Shown: piece after piece, positions 20,859-34,946 of the stretch
Layout: every line of letters begins with the position of its first letter
Position numbering within the stretch: position 1 is the stretch's first letter
The notes under the pieces: model-generated
What the model was told of the DNA's origin: nothing
What the model saw: the letters and a program-made list of their open reading frames with translations, nothing else
Databases searched by the model: none
Source of the DNA: Lepidodermella squamata
Lineage: Eukaryota; Gastrotricha
DNA length: 64,000 bases
Assembly: GCA_047495785.1 (NCBI GenBank)
Contig: JBLDXI010000021.1
Span: 2,480,001 to 2,544,000 of the forward strand
Reading direction: 5' to 3'
Translations under genes and position numbers: made by a program

Positions 20859-23800
20859 TTATTGTCGAGTCGCGAATGGAACGGCCGGGCTGAGGGGCGC
20901 ACTCGAAAGGGATGTTTCTTGAACTCGCTTAACCAGTTGTCTCGCCAAATCAAGCACGCGCTCAATGTTGTGCCTCTCGGCCATGTCTAAAACAATTGAA
21001 AGCGAACAAAATAAAAGGGAAAGCAGGGTGAAACAAGACGAACCGTTGAAAAACTTGATTATATCAGTGAAATCCATATTTTCAGCCACAATCACATCTC
21101 GATAAGTTTCGATCAGGGCGAAAGCGACAAAAAGGCTGAATGAACGAGATGCCACGTCGTCGGCCGCCCAAATCGTCTCCCATATGCGGAAAACGTCGGC
21201 ATATACGAATTCGCGCTTGAAATCGAGCAGCAACCAACGGTAAGCAAAGTACAAATGGGTGGCGTCCATTTCAGTCGGCGATTCGGCCAAGTGTTCGTAC
21301 AACTCAGGGTCTAAAATTTGGATTAGTGAGCGGAGTCGCGACAATGAAATGTCAATAGCGGCCGGGCCGGCTTGGCTAGACACGGCGCCGGTTGGAAAAT
21401 TAACATGCAGGCGGTCCATGAGCTTCGAAAACAGTATGAATGCCATTGCCTCGTACTCGTTCTCATTTGATTCCTTGCAAACGACAAGGAACGGAGCAGC
21501 CAGGTCGCACATACCTGTAAAAAAATATGTAGTCATAAAACCGTAGCCAAATAGACATGATCAATTGGCTAACCTTGAATGTAACCAACGTCGATGTGCT
21601 GCCACACATACGAGCAGACGATGCGGCGGAGAGCAGCTAAATTTTCAGGATAATTCGGACGGAAGAACTCGAGAGAACGATCGCATCGCGCCACGTCTTT
21701 GTCGATGCGATGCAGATTGATGAGCCAATGCGCGAGCATCGTCATTTGTGGGTCATTCGGCCCAGGTGTATCTGCTGATCCAGAGGCGGGCGATGGTCGA
21801 CGAGTCGGCGGACTGCTCTTGCCGGTGGGAATTATACCATTGGCAACGGCTGCCATGACGCTGTCGTACGACGCCATCAGGCTTGATTCGCTCAAGCGAC
21901 GCTTTGTTTCATTTTGAGCGTCCAATTTCGCAAGATCAAATGTGGCTGAGAAAGAGCGGCGCATTCCAACTGCCAACTTGTTGCCACTCGACTCTTCGGC
22001 AGTCACTGGCAGTGGGATGTTGGAGAACGTGAAAACTACTTTCGATCGACGCTTCGTCTCTTCGGAAAACACGCTCTCTTTGTCTTCAGTCGGGGGAGGG
22101 ACAGCCGAGGCCACAGCCGACGGGAGACCAGTTGTATTGCTACTACTCCGTGCCGGTGTGAATGACTCGGACGCAATGAGCTTTCGTTGAGCCGCCAAAG
22201 TTTCAGCCTGTTGCTCAGCAGCCTGCCACTCGAGGCATATTGCGGTATAATTTTTCGTATTCTTCTCCCAAATTGCTGTGATATCAGCGTCACTACTGCC
22301 CAACTCAGTCACGCCGAGTAAAACAGCCCAAATGCGAGGCCGAAGTTGCAAATCCGCAAGACCACCCGAGTAGATCAATCGGTGGAAAAATGCAACAGCC
22401 ATTTCGGGCTTAGAAGCGTGCAGTTCTTGTAGCAATTTGAAGGTCTTTTCGTCAATACTCGACGCGCAAGTCAACGCTGCTAGATTTTCGTCAGGTTCAA
22501 ACGTTTTTGTCACGTGACTTGATTCAGCTTCGCGGCTCAGAACCAGCGCCGCTAGCTGTGTTCGGACGGTCTTGACATGGCGAACGTAAGCAAGCCAGCC
22601 GTAGAAGGCACGGGCAAGCAGTTGCCGTTGTACAGACCGGCATACAAACGATAGCTTGCCGACTCCGCGGGGGTGACTCGGCGGTACGCTGCCTTGCTGT
22701 TCATCCAAGTGCTCAATATCGTTGAAATACTGCGCACCGGCCATGGTGACAGCTGACAGAGCGGCTTCGAGCGACATGCTCATTCCGGACATGGATTTCG
22801 ATGACGGAAGCGTGGCGCCGGTCGCTGCCTCGTGCAAATTGTAGTCGGTTCTGGATTCTCGCAGCCCGCGGTGGAAATGCTCGCCGAAGGCTTCCATCGG
22901 TGGAACTTTATTTTCGGCTTCCTCAGCCTCGCCAGCAGCACTAAGCGAATTCTTTTTAACTCGCTCTTCAGTTGACGGCGTTGGTGATGAGGAAGATTCG
23001 GTGAAAGGCAGTCTCGGGCTCGTTGGCACGATTTGGAACACCAAATCCCGCGATTCATTCTCTGCGTCAAAAGCGGCTACGGCAAGCGGAGGTTCAATCC
23101 TGCTACCCTTTGGAACGGCGGAGCTTAAAGCTTGCAACAACGATAAAGCTGATGCAGCCTGCTTAAACATCATAGCCGGGAACTGCACGCCATCCTTTCC
23201 TATGAAAACTATCGTAGCATGGCTGTCAGAATGCGGTCGAGTGTGACAGTGAATATGAGAGACCTCGCCCAGCTTGACAGTAATAACTCTAGGGGTCTTT
23301 TTATGTAGCTGCGGTGACGTTTCGAACGAAGAAGACGAATGGAAAATATTGTTAGGAGTCCATCGGATGACAGCTCCGCCACCATCGTCACTTGCCGGTG
23401 AATTATTAGAAGGAACACAAACAGCTAGGTAGCCCAAAATTGAAGCAGACCCGGCAAACTAATGAACATAATATAGAAAGTATCAGAATGACGCTGGGTG
23501 ATGAATAGCAGCAATTTTACCGGTTCCATTGCTACGTTATTCTTGGCAAATATCAACTCTGGGGCTCGATTGCCTGGCCAACTCATGCCGACTGCAGTAT
23601 ATAAGAAATCTAATTCAACCCCAGCTGATGTGGATGATGACTTTTCTGCCACTAGCGGTGCATGCAACAAATCACCCGCAGCAATCGAAAAATGGCGTGC
23701 TCGAGTCTAGAAAAAACGAATTCAATAATACGATTCGCGAAGTCTTGCATAACTTTACCAATAAGTTTTGACGAGATCCAGCTTTTGGAACTTGATTCGA

Positions 23801-24679
23801 CGCGCATTGATTCTTACGCCGATTTAAAAGATCTTCGATAGAATTTTCTCCATAAGCTGGTATATCAGAACCACGCAGGTGGCTATAGTCGACAGAGCAA
23901 GGCCCAGCTAATAGCGCAGGTATCAGAGGTCCGCAAACTGGGTCGGCAAAAAGAGCATACGGCTGATATATTGCAGCAGAATTGCTTGAGAGACATCCTA
24001 AAATTTGTAGCAGGTGTTTGTCAACTAGAGCAATCTAAACAAAAATTAGCAATAAATATTTACGGCTACAAAAACACAAGTTCACCTTGATCCAAAGAAC
24101 TCGTTCACTGTATTGGTCTCCGCTAGCCAGTGAAAACGTAGCTTTCAAACTTTCACGTTTCTCTTCGCCCTCTGATCGAGCAGAACGGGATCCGAACGTG
24201 AACATTTTGACAACAGGTGACTTTGAAACAGGAGATTTGCTTTTAATGCTCCGAAGTCGGCTCGAAATATAAGCAGCCGAAGCGCATCCCAATTGGTCCA
24301 AACGAGCAAGTAAATCAACATAATACGTATCGGCGTTGGTAAAACTGTCAAACGCCCGCCGCTTCAATCCGTGCTTAATGCAAGCCTCGACAGCAACTAC
24401 CCACAAATAGAAAGCAAAAGAAATGATATAAAACTATATTCGACGAACTTACGGCACAGTTGATAAACGACGCCACTGTCTTCATTGACTAATTTCCGGT
24501 AAGCCAAAAGCTCCATTAGACTTTTGACCTGTTGAATATATTATAGGTAAAATATATTTAACAAGTAGGAAGTAAGATCAAGTCAAACGAACATTTTTCT
24601 TCAGATCAGCCAACAGATTCTTTTTGTAATCGTCGTGATTCTCAGCTCGAAGGGATGACTTGCGAACTTTTGCGAACAT
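20859..24679 (-). CDS. Small G protein signalling modulator (SGSM1/2-type RUN-TBC RabGAP)
   Basis: Eight exons, about 1,150 residues. The N-terminus has the RUN-domain pattern of SGSM proteins: VKSLMELLAYRKLVNEDS, then AVEACIKHGLKRRAF. After it come VDKHLLQIL and a lipid-binding-like middle part (IRWTPNNIF, VSHIHCHTRPHSDSHATIVFIGKDGVQFP). The C-terminal TBC domain shows LRPRIWAVLLGV, INLHRIDKDVARCDR with the catalytic Arg finger, and VGYIQGMCDL with the catalytic Gln finger, so GAP activity is likely. It ends IIKFFNDMAERHNIERVL. SGSM proteins bind Rap and Rab GTPases and act as RabGAPs in neuronal and endosomal traffic. A roughly 330-residue Ser/Pro-rich insert precedes the last TBC part, as in vertebrate SGSM1/2. 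The start ATG is followed by KNLLADLKKNVK, matching the family N-terminus. Confidence 0.9.
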
Positions 24680-26918
24680 TGTTGAAAATAAAAAATCTAT
24701 TTGGGAAATAAGCTCCAGGTATAAACATGGATGTTGTTGAAGCGTCCTTAATTAAGTAGCTCAAACAATCCCGTGGCGAGCGATGGAAAGTTGGATGCAT
24801 TTAGGTAAACGTATAAACTCGGAGCAAAGAAGCTCCCAATTGTTCTAATGATTACAGCTGTCTGAGAAGAAAAATTGCACCGCTACATCACTAATTCCAA
24901 AATATTTGACGTGTCAGCGCTCAGTGGTTGACTGTTGAAAAGTAATTTTTCAACCTCGAGTGTAGAACCCGGAAATATCAATTTTAGCTGCTATACCACA
25001 AGTGACATCGAATCAGCAAAGGACGAGGACACTTAAGCACCAGGATCGAAGGCGACACAGGTGATATGGAAAATACGAAGCAATAATGTGTCTTAAACGG
25101 CAGCTAATAATGAGCTCTATCTATCTATATACCTATCTATATGCCATAGATCGCTACACCTGCAGTTAACTATCATGATGAAGTGCAAGGCCGCACTCAG
25201 TACTCCGTGTGAGGAAAGAATGATGATCTTCCATGGCCGCCCAAGCCAATGACCGTTGGGGATGCGACTGGCCACGTATATCAATCATCGCTCTCCAAAC
25301 CAACTCATTGGCTTTTACAAGAATACCTGCACAATGAGAAAGGTAGGCAAAAAGGGGGCACAACTACCTCTGCGGGTTCTAAGGGTAAACAACAATCAAT
25401 GATGACCGCTGGCAAGGTCGCTGCCAGATCAGTAATATCGGCTTGATTTCATCTTCAATGTGAAAGATACAGTATGTATATTTTGTAAGGAAACTGTTAC
25501 TTTTCGCCTTATGGCAAACCACCTGTCTTATTTCTGCACAGGTATCACTAGTCATGATCCTGTCAGAATTTTTAGTAATAATCAGAGCACTATCAAAAAT
25601 ACCCTTATTTTCTTCAAACGCGTAGCCTTACATATATCTAGAGCCACTACTATTGTCTAAGGATTGGCAAATTGCCTTCGACACTAGGGCTTCTCTCTGC
25701 CCAATGATTGAATTTGCTTCCTTGGTGGACCCGAGGTCCCCAAGGTATGAGGGCAGGCAGTAATATCGGCTTGATCAGGCGCCTAACGTCTAAATGCCGA
25801 ATAGCCGTTATCTCCTTAAACGGCAATGATATTAGTGTTTGTTAGTGAGTGTGTGTGTGTTTCATAACATGGAAGAACAGATCAGAAGGCGTCGGCCACG
25901 GAAGGGTTGGCCGTTGATTGTGAATTCTGAAACATGGGCCCGATGTCACTTGCACTGGCGTCAATCAGAGATAGGCGCTACCTTCGTAGTTTGACTGTCT
26001 GCGACGCGGATTTTTTGCTAGCATCAGCTTCGTTATTTAATTCCACCCACCAGGTACTAGCGGTCGCGCAGTGGATGCAGACAAGGATGACCCGCGGTCG
26101 TGGAATTTTTAGCGCCTGAAAAGCCGATGTGACCCTCAGGAAAATATATTGCAAAATTGATGAAATCAGATTCCCGATCACTATACTATAATTTATTGAA
26201 TGGTTTACAGCAGTAAAAATGCCTTGAAATGTGCATATTATCGGGCAAATATGGGCACCCGAACCCGGGATTTGCAAATCAGTTTCAGATAGCGCCCTAC
26301 TGTGCCCTCCGTGGCGTCGGTAGCGGCTAGCGGCCCGTTGTCCGTTTGCGCCCGACAATTTTTGTTATTACTACCAGGATATGGGATATGCAGTGAGCAA
26401 TGAGTTGATAATCGCTGATCACATTTTGTTTTTCTTGACAAAATTCAAAATTATCTCTTATCTTACCGAGATCACCTGTTATCCTTATGTTATACTCTTG
26501 TACGCCCCTTTCAATCTGCGCACGGTCACTTGCAGGTTTCAAGTTATTCGCGGATTCCTACACTTACTTGCGCCTTCGATAACTGCGCAGGATGTCAGGG
26601 TCCAGACCAAAAAATGTGTGAGGTAAACTTGAGCTTGTTTGCTTGGTAGATTGACAGAGAGATGGTCTAGAAACTACGCAACTGCTCTGAGTCCGAAATA
26701 AATAGAGTACCAAGAGCATCAGCTCCAGATTTATCTCTACTTCCGCCTTATAGGTTATGGCGAGTCCATATTGCACGAATTTTGATCTAAAGTTATTACC
26801 TGAAACTTTAGATTTGCCGCATTAAGAAGTGGAAAACCTTTCTATATGCAAAGACCAACGTGTCGATTATCAGCATACCAGAGAAATATTGTTTATTAAT
26901 TTTAGGTATATTGGTAAC
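24680..26918. other. Spacer between SGSM and ZCCHC8 with simple repeats
   Basis: Divergent upstream regions of both genes. Contains a short TATC microsatellite (about 25117-25142), a GT tract (about 25844-25860) and a tRNA-like SINE candidate near 26245-26316. No gene is supported. A TTTTAG acceptor-like site precedes the ZCCHC8 ATG by 14 bases. Confidence 0.45.
26245..26316 (-). repeat. tRNA-like sequence, possible SINE head
   Basis: On the minus strand an A-box-like word (GGGCACAGTAGG, 26296-26307) is followed 42 bases later by a B-box-like word (GGTTCGGGTGC, 26255-26265) preceded by CCC. Spacing and order fit an RNA polymerase III internal promoter. A clean cloverleaf is not obvious, so a tRNA-derived SINE or tRNA pseudogene is more likely than a functional tRNA. 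Confidence 0.3.
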
Positions 26919-28898
26919 ATGGCGAATCTATTTGGGAGCGATTCGCTCTTTCTCGACTTTGACAAACATCCAGGGGAATCATCAGCAGGTAAGTGCCGCA
27001 GTGTAATCTAAAAATTGTGCTAAACTTCACATTTGTAGCTGTGAGCACTGTCGATCTGACTCAAGACTCCGATGCAGAATCAAACGAACCAGCTAAGAAA
27101 GCTGCGAGCGAGAAACTTCGAGAAATAGCTCGGCTAGATGTGAGGATGATCATTGTTCAAAGTCGCCGAAACCTAGGGATTTATTAATTTCAGTGTGGCA
27201 AAATTATGGAGGACCGCACGGCCATGGTTATGCCCTCTGATTGGCCATTAGTATCAAGTCTTTCTGCTTTGGGCGATCGTCCTAACTACTCTTCCACGTT
27301 TCGCGATCCCCTAGCGCCGCGAGAACCTGAGGAAGACAAGCCACAGCCTCGCGCTCGGCCGAAAATGACATGTTTCAACTGTGGAGGTTCACATATGCTA
27401 AGTGCGTGCAAAGAAAAGAAAGATTATGCCAAGATCAATCAAAAACGACGTGAATTTAATGAAGCAAATCCTCAAGCAGCGAACCGGTAATTTGCTTATT
27501 ATTTTTGTATGAAAAGCATTGTTCATTGAATTTTAATGACAGCCCTAATCCGCAGCAGCAGCAACAGAATCAACAAAATTCAACATATCCTAGTAATGAC
27601 ATCGCCGGTCAAATTCCGCCGTTAGTGTCTTTCGACCATTTTAAACCGGGAGTAGTTAGGTAATATCATTTTGAAGATTATATTTGTATGTGCTATAAAA
27701 TAAATGCTATTTGATATCAGCCACGTGTTGCGACAAGCTTTGAATCTTTATCCGAATCAAATTCCACCTTACGTGTATGTTCTTCGAGAGCTTGGGTATC
27801 CTCCCGGTTGGCTTGAAGAGGCCCGTGTTCCACTTGGTCCTGATGAAGTCTCAGGTATGCTATCACTGCCTTTATTTACTCGATCATGTTTCAAATTCAA
27901 CAGATGTGCCGCTTTTCGACCCGAAACGAATCGTTGAATATCCCGGTTATAACGTGCCTATGCCAAAAGGTTCCGTAGATGAAACACGGCAATTCAGAGT
28001 GAAGAAGTTTGATTCTCGTCATTCGGCTGATGCAATGCGACATTGGATGGGCTGTCTAAAAAATCATCACGAACAAAGACGGGCGCTGTTAATGCGGAAT
28101 TCAACCAATCAACGACAGGCTCAAGCCGGCGAAGAAGCAATGGACCTGGATGAAGCGAGTAACGATGAGACTGGCGAAGTTTCTGCGACTTCGGACGGCA
28201 ATCAAGCGCATAACCTGTCTAACGAAAATTCAAATTCTTCCGCCGACGTTGATATCGAGCAATTAACTGAGGAGCGTGAGCGTTTGCTAAAATTACTCGA
28301 ATCAACGCTGAGTGGCAATGCTGTGATAGAAACCGAAGAAGGCGGTGACGACGAAGTCGCTGGTGAAGGGGAAGGCTGCTCAAAGCCTGAAGATGGAGAC
28401 ACCCCGTCAACTCCTGTAATCAGCAACCCGGCTGTCCCTCAATCGTTCAGTTTGTCACTAGGCGTTTCAACAGGCACGCCGCTGCCGGCCGATGTGCTAA
28501 AAACTCCAGCCTCGGTCCCTGCTCGAGAGAAATTTGCAGCTGGTATCGGATGCCACTTGCCGTTTCAGAATCTTCCCGAGTCTGTCGGCACGTTTGAGCG
28601 CCTACAAAGCGTCCTCGCAAATATTAAAAAGCGGCAATCAGTCGGACGGACACCTGTTCCCGGCGTCTCGGCCTCGCTACCGGTCACTCCACAGGAAGGC
28701 TCACCCTCGAAAACCGGCAACTCCGGTAAGCGTAGCTATGTTGACCTTGACGCGCCTGACGACGAGCCTCGGCACGACCGGGGCAGAGATCGAAGCAGCG
28801 ATCGAGACCGCCGCGATAATCGTCAAGGCCGTTCTTCCGATAATCGCGGTTATTACTCAGAGCCTCGCTCGTCTTCTCAACGCTATCGGCCGTATTAA
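26919..28898 (+). CDS. ZCCHC8: ZCCHC8, scaffold of the NEXT RNA exosome-targeting complex
   Basis: Six exons give about 570 residues. A CCHC zinc knuckle (CFNCGGSHMLSACKEKKDY) is followed by the PSP domain: FDHFKPGVVSHVLRQAL, LPPYVY-type IPPYVYVLRELGYPPGWLEEA, then IVEYPGYNVPMP. The C-terminal helix region KFAAGIGCHLPFQNL...ERLQSVLANI corresponds to the human segment that stimulates the MTR4 helicase. ZCCHC8 bridges MTR4 and RBM7 and directs promoter upstream transcripts, snRNA and histone precursors to the nuclear exosome. A tail rich in Arg/Asp/Ser (RDRSSDRDRRDNRQ) after that segment is an addition relative to human ZCCHC8. Donors such as GTAAGTGCC and GTATGCTATC with YAG acceptors keep the frame open. 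The ATG at 26919 lies 14 bases after an acceptor-like TTTTAG. Confidence 0.92.
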
Positions 28899-29334
28899 TT
28901 GAGTGCAAAGCTATAACTAAATACATGGAATTCCGTTTGTTTCGCCACGTTTGTAGTCACGTGGTTGTTTTTGTTAAGCATAATTTTTGAATAAAGCTTC
29001 TTATGGTGGAAACTTGGTCCATCTGTTTATACAACCGTTGCTGGAAGCATGTAATCAGTGCAGGACATTTAGTCACCTTCGAAAGGTACCATGTAGTGAA
29101 GAGATTTCGGTCAGTGGGTCACCTTAAAATGCCTGGGTGAATTCGGTCCATTAATATTTGAAGTTGGCAATGCGAAGACCTTATGAGCCGACAAAAGACT
29201 ATACGAAGGGCTGCTTATTTGGAAATAGCAAGATGTCCGTAAGATTTTGAAGTCTCCGTTTAGCATTGACCGAAAATGAATTTGCAGCATGACATTTGTT
29301 CAAGTTACCACGTAATTTCACACTCAGCAATGCG
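28899..29334 (+). other. ZCCHC8 3' flank with poly(A) signal
   Basis: AATAAA at 28990-28995 lies 92 bases after the stop. The rest up to the tandem array shows nothing. Confidence 0.55.
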
Positions 29335-32300
29335 TCTTATATATGAGCATTGTCACATTATATTGGGCCATCTGGCGCATGTCTACCACCAGGGTCTTTC
29401 GCTCTCCACGCGATTTTCAAGTTTCAGGTTTGAGTGATTCCAGCCAGGAGTCTAGGTGACTACAAAATTAGCCACAAATCAAGTTAAAATCTTTCGGACT
29501 TGCGGAAACCGGCATTCGATAGCCCAAGAGCTACCTAATTCTGCATTTGCCGAATATTTTCCAAAGTTTCACCTGGAAAAATTATAAAAAAAAATGGTTG
29601 AATTTAGGGAGGGATGCTCTTCAAAAACTTGTTTGTTTCAGCTTTGACAGTGCACAGGACTCATCAAGGCATCATGTTACCTAAGAAATTGGAAATTGTG
29701 AGATAATAATCTCAGGTGTCACAAGTGACGAAGATTAACATTTTCTGAACCAATCTTCTTCAAGGCTTTCCAATCTCCTGCAAATAGAGATGAAATTTGT
29801 GTGCAAACAAACTGGTATTTCAGGGGTTAAACCACTGCCAAATTACTTCATTAACTCCTATTCCGAGTTACAGATTCCGTAACCCCTATTATTCTCGTAC
29901 ATGTGAATGCTAGCGAACACTTGGAGTACGTTCGAGAATCACGTTCGTAATGCTTAGCATCAGGTGGATTGCTCTGCCAGCAAGGGTGCTTATGGCACTA
30001 ATTGAAATGATCGCGATGTCAGTATTCATTTCCAGGACGAGATAATAAAAACCCCAAGCGTACCGTAATCATTTATTTTTGTATTGAACATCCAAGGTTA
30101 CAAGTTGTATTACGTTTAGCCGCAAATAAACAGACGCCGCGTTTTAAAGGTTGATAGAATGGTTGTAGATGGAAATCCATGTCTCAGGCGTGGCAGTCGC
30201 TGGGATACAAATGACAGTTAACGGGGATAGCAGAGTGCACATATTCGATAGTACATTTTAATAATAATAATAATTTAGCAGAATAAACCTCCTCGCAATG
30301 AATAACTTTTCCAGTCGTAACTACAAATAATTTTCAGGCTATATTTTCTTTGAATTTATAGATACAAATTTCGTAAGCACAACGTTTAGGACTAACACAT
30401 TTCGTCGGTTAACGATATCATATCATCGATATTCACAGTACTGTAATACTATGGCGCGCGTTGGAATTATAACGTGACAGCCGATAATAAATAATAATTT
30501 ATATATATAGTATTTTATCGTGCACTAAGCGGACGCGTATCACAAGGATGGTTGTAGTTTCGCCGTGACGTCGACCATGCACAAAAAAGAAAGAGAAACT
30601 CCATTTTATTGTTTGTACACTAGAGTAGGTGGAATCAGCTACTTTTATCCTGTCAGAGACACGGGATTGCTGCCGTTTATATAGCTATTGCGACAACGAA
30701 AAAAGACCGACAATTGGAATTTGACACAACCACAATGTCTTATATATGAGCATTGTCACATTATATTGGGCCATCTGGCGCATGTCTACCACCAGGGTCT
30801 TTCGCTCTCCACGCGATTTTCAAGTTTCAGGTTTGAGTGATTCCAGCCAGGAGTCTAGGTGACTACAAAATTAGCCACAAATCAAGTTAAAATCTTTCGG
30901 ACTTGCGGAAACCGGCATTCGATAGCCCAAGAGCTACCTAATTCTGCATTTGCCGAATATTTTCCAAAGTTTCACCTGGAAAAATTATAAAAAAAAATGG
31001 TTGAATTTAGGGAGGGATGCTCTTCAAAAACTTGTTTGTTTCAGCTTTGACAGTGCACAGGACTCATCAAGGCATCATGTTACCTAAGAAATTGGAAATT
31101 GTGAGATAATAATCTCAGGTGTCACAAGTGACGAAGATTAACATTTTCTGAACCAATCTTCTTCAAGGCTTTCCAATCTCCTGCAAATAGAGATGAAATT
31201 TGTGTGCAAACAAACTGGTATTTCAGGGGTTAAACCACTGCCAAATTACTTCATTAACTCCTATTCCGAGTTACAGATTCCGTAACCCCTATTATTCTCG
31301 TACATGTGAATGCTAGCGAACACTTGGAGTACGTTCGAGAATCACGTTCGTAATGCTTAGCATCAGGTGGATTGCTCTGCCAGCAAGGGTGCTTATGGCA
31401 CTAATTGAAATGATCGCGATGTCAGTATTCATTTCCAGGACGAGATAATAAAAACCCCAAGCGTACCGTAATCATTTATTTTTGTATTGAACATCCAAGG
31501 TTACAAGTTGTATTACGTTTAGCCGCAAATAAACAGACGCCGCGTTTTAAAGGTTGATAGAATGGTTGTAGATGGAAATCCATGTCTCAGGCGTGGCAGT
31601 CGCTGGGATACAAATGACAGTTAACGGGGATAGCAGAGTGCACATATTCGATAGTACATTTTAATAATAATAATAATTTAGCAGAATAAACCTCCTCGCA
31701 ATGAATAACTTTTCCAGTCGTAACTACAAATAATTTTCAGGCTATATTTTCTTTGAATTTATAGATACAAATTTCGTAAGCACAACGTTTAGGACTAACA
31801 CATTTCGTCGGTTAACGATATCATATCATCGATATTCACAGTACTGTAATACTATGGCGCGCGTTGGAATTATAACGTGACAGCCGATAATAAATAATAA
31901 TTTATATATATAGTATTTTATCGTGCACTAAGCGGACGCGTATCACAAGGATGGTTGTAGTTTCGCCGTGACGTCGACCATGCACAAAAAAGAAAGAGAA
32001 ACTCCATTTTATTGTTTGTACACTAGAGTAGGTGGAATCAGCTACTTTTATCCTGTCAGAGACACGGGATTGCTGCCGTTTATATAGCTATTGCGACAAC
32101 GAAAAAAGACCGACAATTGGAATTTGACACAACCACAATGTCTTATATATGAGCATTGTCACATTATATTGGGCCATCTGGCGCATGTCTACCACCAGGG
32201 TCTTTCGCTCTCCACGCGATTTTCAAGTTTCAGGTTTGAGTGATTCCAGCCAGGAGTCTAGGTGACTACAAAATTAGCCACAAATCAAGTTAAAATCTTT

Positions 32301-34946
32301 CGGACTTGCGGAAACCGGCATTCGATAGCCCAAGAGCTACCTAATTCTGCATTTGCCGAATATTTTCCAAAGTTTCACCTGGAAAAATTATAAAAAAAAA
32401 TGGTTGAATTTAGGGAGGGATGCTCTTCAAAAACTTGTTTGTTTCAGCTTTGACAGTGCACAGGACTCATCAAGGCATCATGTTACCTAAGAAATTGGAA
32501 ATTGTGAGATAATAATCTCAGGTGTCACAAGTGACGAAGATTAACATTTTCTGAACCAATCTTCTTCAAGGCTTTCCAATCTCCTGCAAATAGAGATGAA
32601 ATTTGTGTGCAAACAAACTGGTATTTCAGGGGTTAAACCACTGCCAAATTACTTCATTAACTCCTATTCCGAGTTACAGATTCCGTAACCCCTATTATTC
32701 TCGTACATGTGAATGCTAGCGAACACTTGGAGTACGTTCGAGAATCACGTTCGTAATGCTTAGCATCAGGTGGATTGCTCTGCCAGCAAGGGTGCTTATG
32801 GCACTAATTGAAATGATCGCGATGTCAGTATTCATTTCCAGGACGAGATAATAAAAACCCCAAGCGTACCGTAATCATTTATTTTTGTATTGAACATCCA
32901 AGGTTACAAGTTGTATTACGTTTAGCCGCAAATAAACAGACGCCGCGTTTTAAAGGTTGATAGAATGGTTGTAGATGGAAATCCATGTCTCAGGCGTGGC
33001 AGTCGCTGGGATACAAATGACAGTTAACGGGGATAGCAGAGTGCACATATTCGATAGTACATTTTAATAATAATAATAATTTAGCAGAATAAACCTCCTC
33101 GCAATGAATAACTTTTCCAGTCGTAACTACAAATAATTTTCAGGCTATATTTTCTTTGAATTTATAGATACAAATTTCGTAAGCACAACGTTTAGGACTA
33201 ACACATTTCGTCGGTTAACGATATCATATCATCGATATTCACAGTACTGTAATACTATGGCGCGCGTTGGAATTATAACGTGACAGCCGATAATAAATAA
33301 TAATTTATATATATAGTATTTTATCGTGCACTAAGCGGACGCGTATCACAAGGATGGTTGTAGTTTCGCCGTGACGTCGACCATGCACAAAAAAGAAAGA
33401 GAAACTCCATTTTATTGTTTGTACACTAGAGTAGGTGGAATCAGCTACTTTTATCCTGTCAGAGACACGGGATTGCTGCCGTTTATATAGCTATTGCGAC
33501 AACGAAAAAAGACCGACAATTGGAATTTGACACAACCACAATGTCTTATATATGAGCATTGTCACATTATATTGGGCCATCTGGCGCATGTCTACCACCA
33601 GGGTCTTTCGCTCTCCACGCGATTTTCAAGTTTCAGGTTTGAGTGATTCCAGCCAGGAGTCTAGGTGACTACAAAATTAGCCACAAATCAAGTTAAAATC
33701 TTTCGGACTTGCGGAAACCGGCATTCGATAGCCCAAGAGCTACCTAATTCTGCATTTGCCGAATATTTTCCAAAGTTTCACCTGGAAAAATTATAAAAAA
33801 AAATGGTTGAATTTAGGGAGGGATGCTCTTCAAAAACTTGTTTGTTTCAGCTTTGACAGTGCACAGGACTCATCAAGGCATCATGTTACCTAAGAAATTG
33901 GAAATTGTGAGATAATAATCTCAGGTGTCACAAGTGACGAAGATTAACATTTTCTGAACCAATCTTCTTCAAGGCTTTCCAATCTCCTGCAAATAGAGAT
34001 GAAATTTGTGTGCAAACAAACTGGTATTTCAGGGGTTAAACCACTGCCAAATTACTTCATTAACTCCTATTCCGAGTTACAGATTCCGTAACCCCTATTA
34101 TTCTCGTACATGTGAATGCTAGCGAACACTTGGAGTACGTTCGAGAATCACGTTCGTAATGCTTAGCATCAGGTGGATTGCTCTGCCAGCAAGGGTGCTT
34201 ATGGCACTAATTGAAATGATCGCGATGTCAGTATTCATTTCCAGGACGAGATAATAAAAACCCCAAGCGTACCGTAATCATTTATTTTTGTATTGAACAT
34301 CCAAGGTTACAAGTTGTATTACGTTTAGCCGCAAATAAACAGACGCCGCGTTTTAAAGGTTGATAGAATGGTTGTAGATGGAAATCCATGTCTCAGGCGT
34401 GGCAGTCGCTGGGATACAAATGACAGTTAACGGGGATAGCAGAGTGCACATATTCGATAGTACATTTTAATAATAATAATAATTTAGCAGAATAAACCTC
34501 CTCGCAATGAATAACTTTTCCAGTCGTAACTACAAATAATTTTCAGGCTATATTTTCTTTGAATTTATAGATACAAATTTCGTAAGCACAACGTTTAGGA
34601 CTAACACATTTCGTCGGTTAACGATATCATATCATCGATATTCACAGTACTGTAATACTATGGCGCGCGTTGGAATTATAACGTGACAGCCGATAATAAA
34701 TAATAATTTATATATATAGTATTTTATCGTGCACTAAGCGGACGCGTATCACAAGGATGGTTGTAGTTTCGCCGTGACGTCGACCATGCACAAAAAAGAA
34801 AGAGAAACTCCATTTTATTGTTTGTACACTAGAGTAGGTGGAATCAGCTACTTTTATCCTGTCAGAGACACGGGATTGCTGCCGTTTATATTGCTATTGC
34901 GACAACGAAAAAAGACCGACAATTGGAATTTGACACAACCACAATA
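29335..34946. repeat. Four tandem copies of a 1403-base unit
   Basis: The word TCTTATATATGAGCATTGTC starts at 29335, 30738, 32141 and 33544, exactly 1403 bases apart, and the last copy ends at about 34946 where ACCACAAT runs into unique sequence. Blocks compared along the units appear identical; the one difference I saw is at 34892 in copy 4 (T for A, changing ATATAG to ATATTG). No open frame longer than about 60 codons was found. Minus-strand sequence carries a TATATAAA box (for example rc of 30679-30690) and several AATAAA words occur on the plus strand. It lies between the 3' ends of ZCCHC8 and clathrin heavy chain. Confidence 0.95.

Noticed and set aside
29335-34946. rDNA, 5S or spliced-leader array as identity of the 1403-base unit
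   Set aside because: No 5S rRNA-like sequence and no Sm-site-like ATTTTTGG next to a leader-like exon was seen in either orientation.
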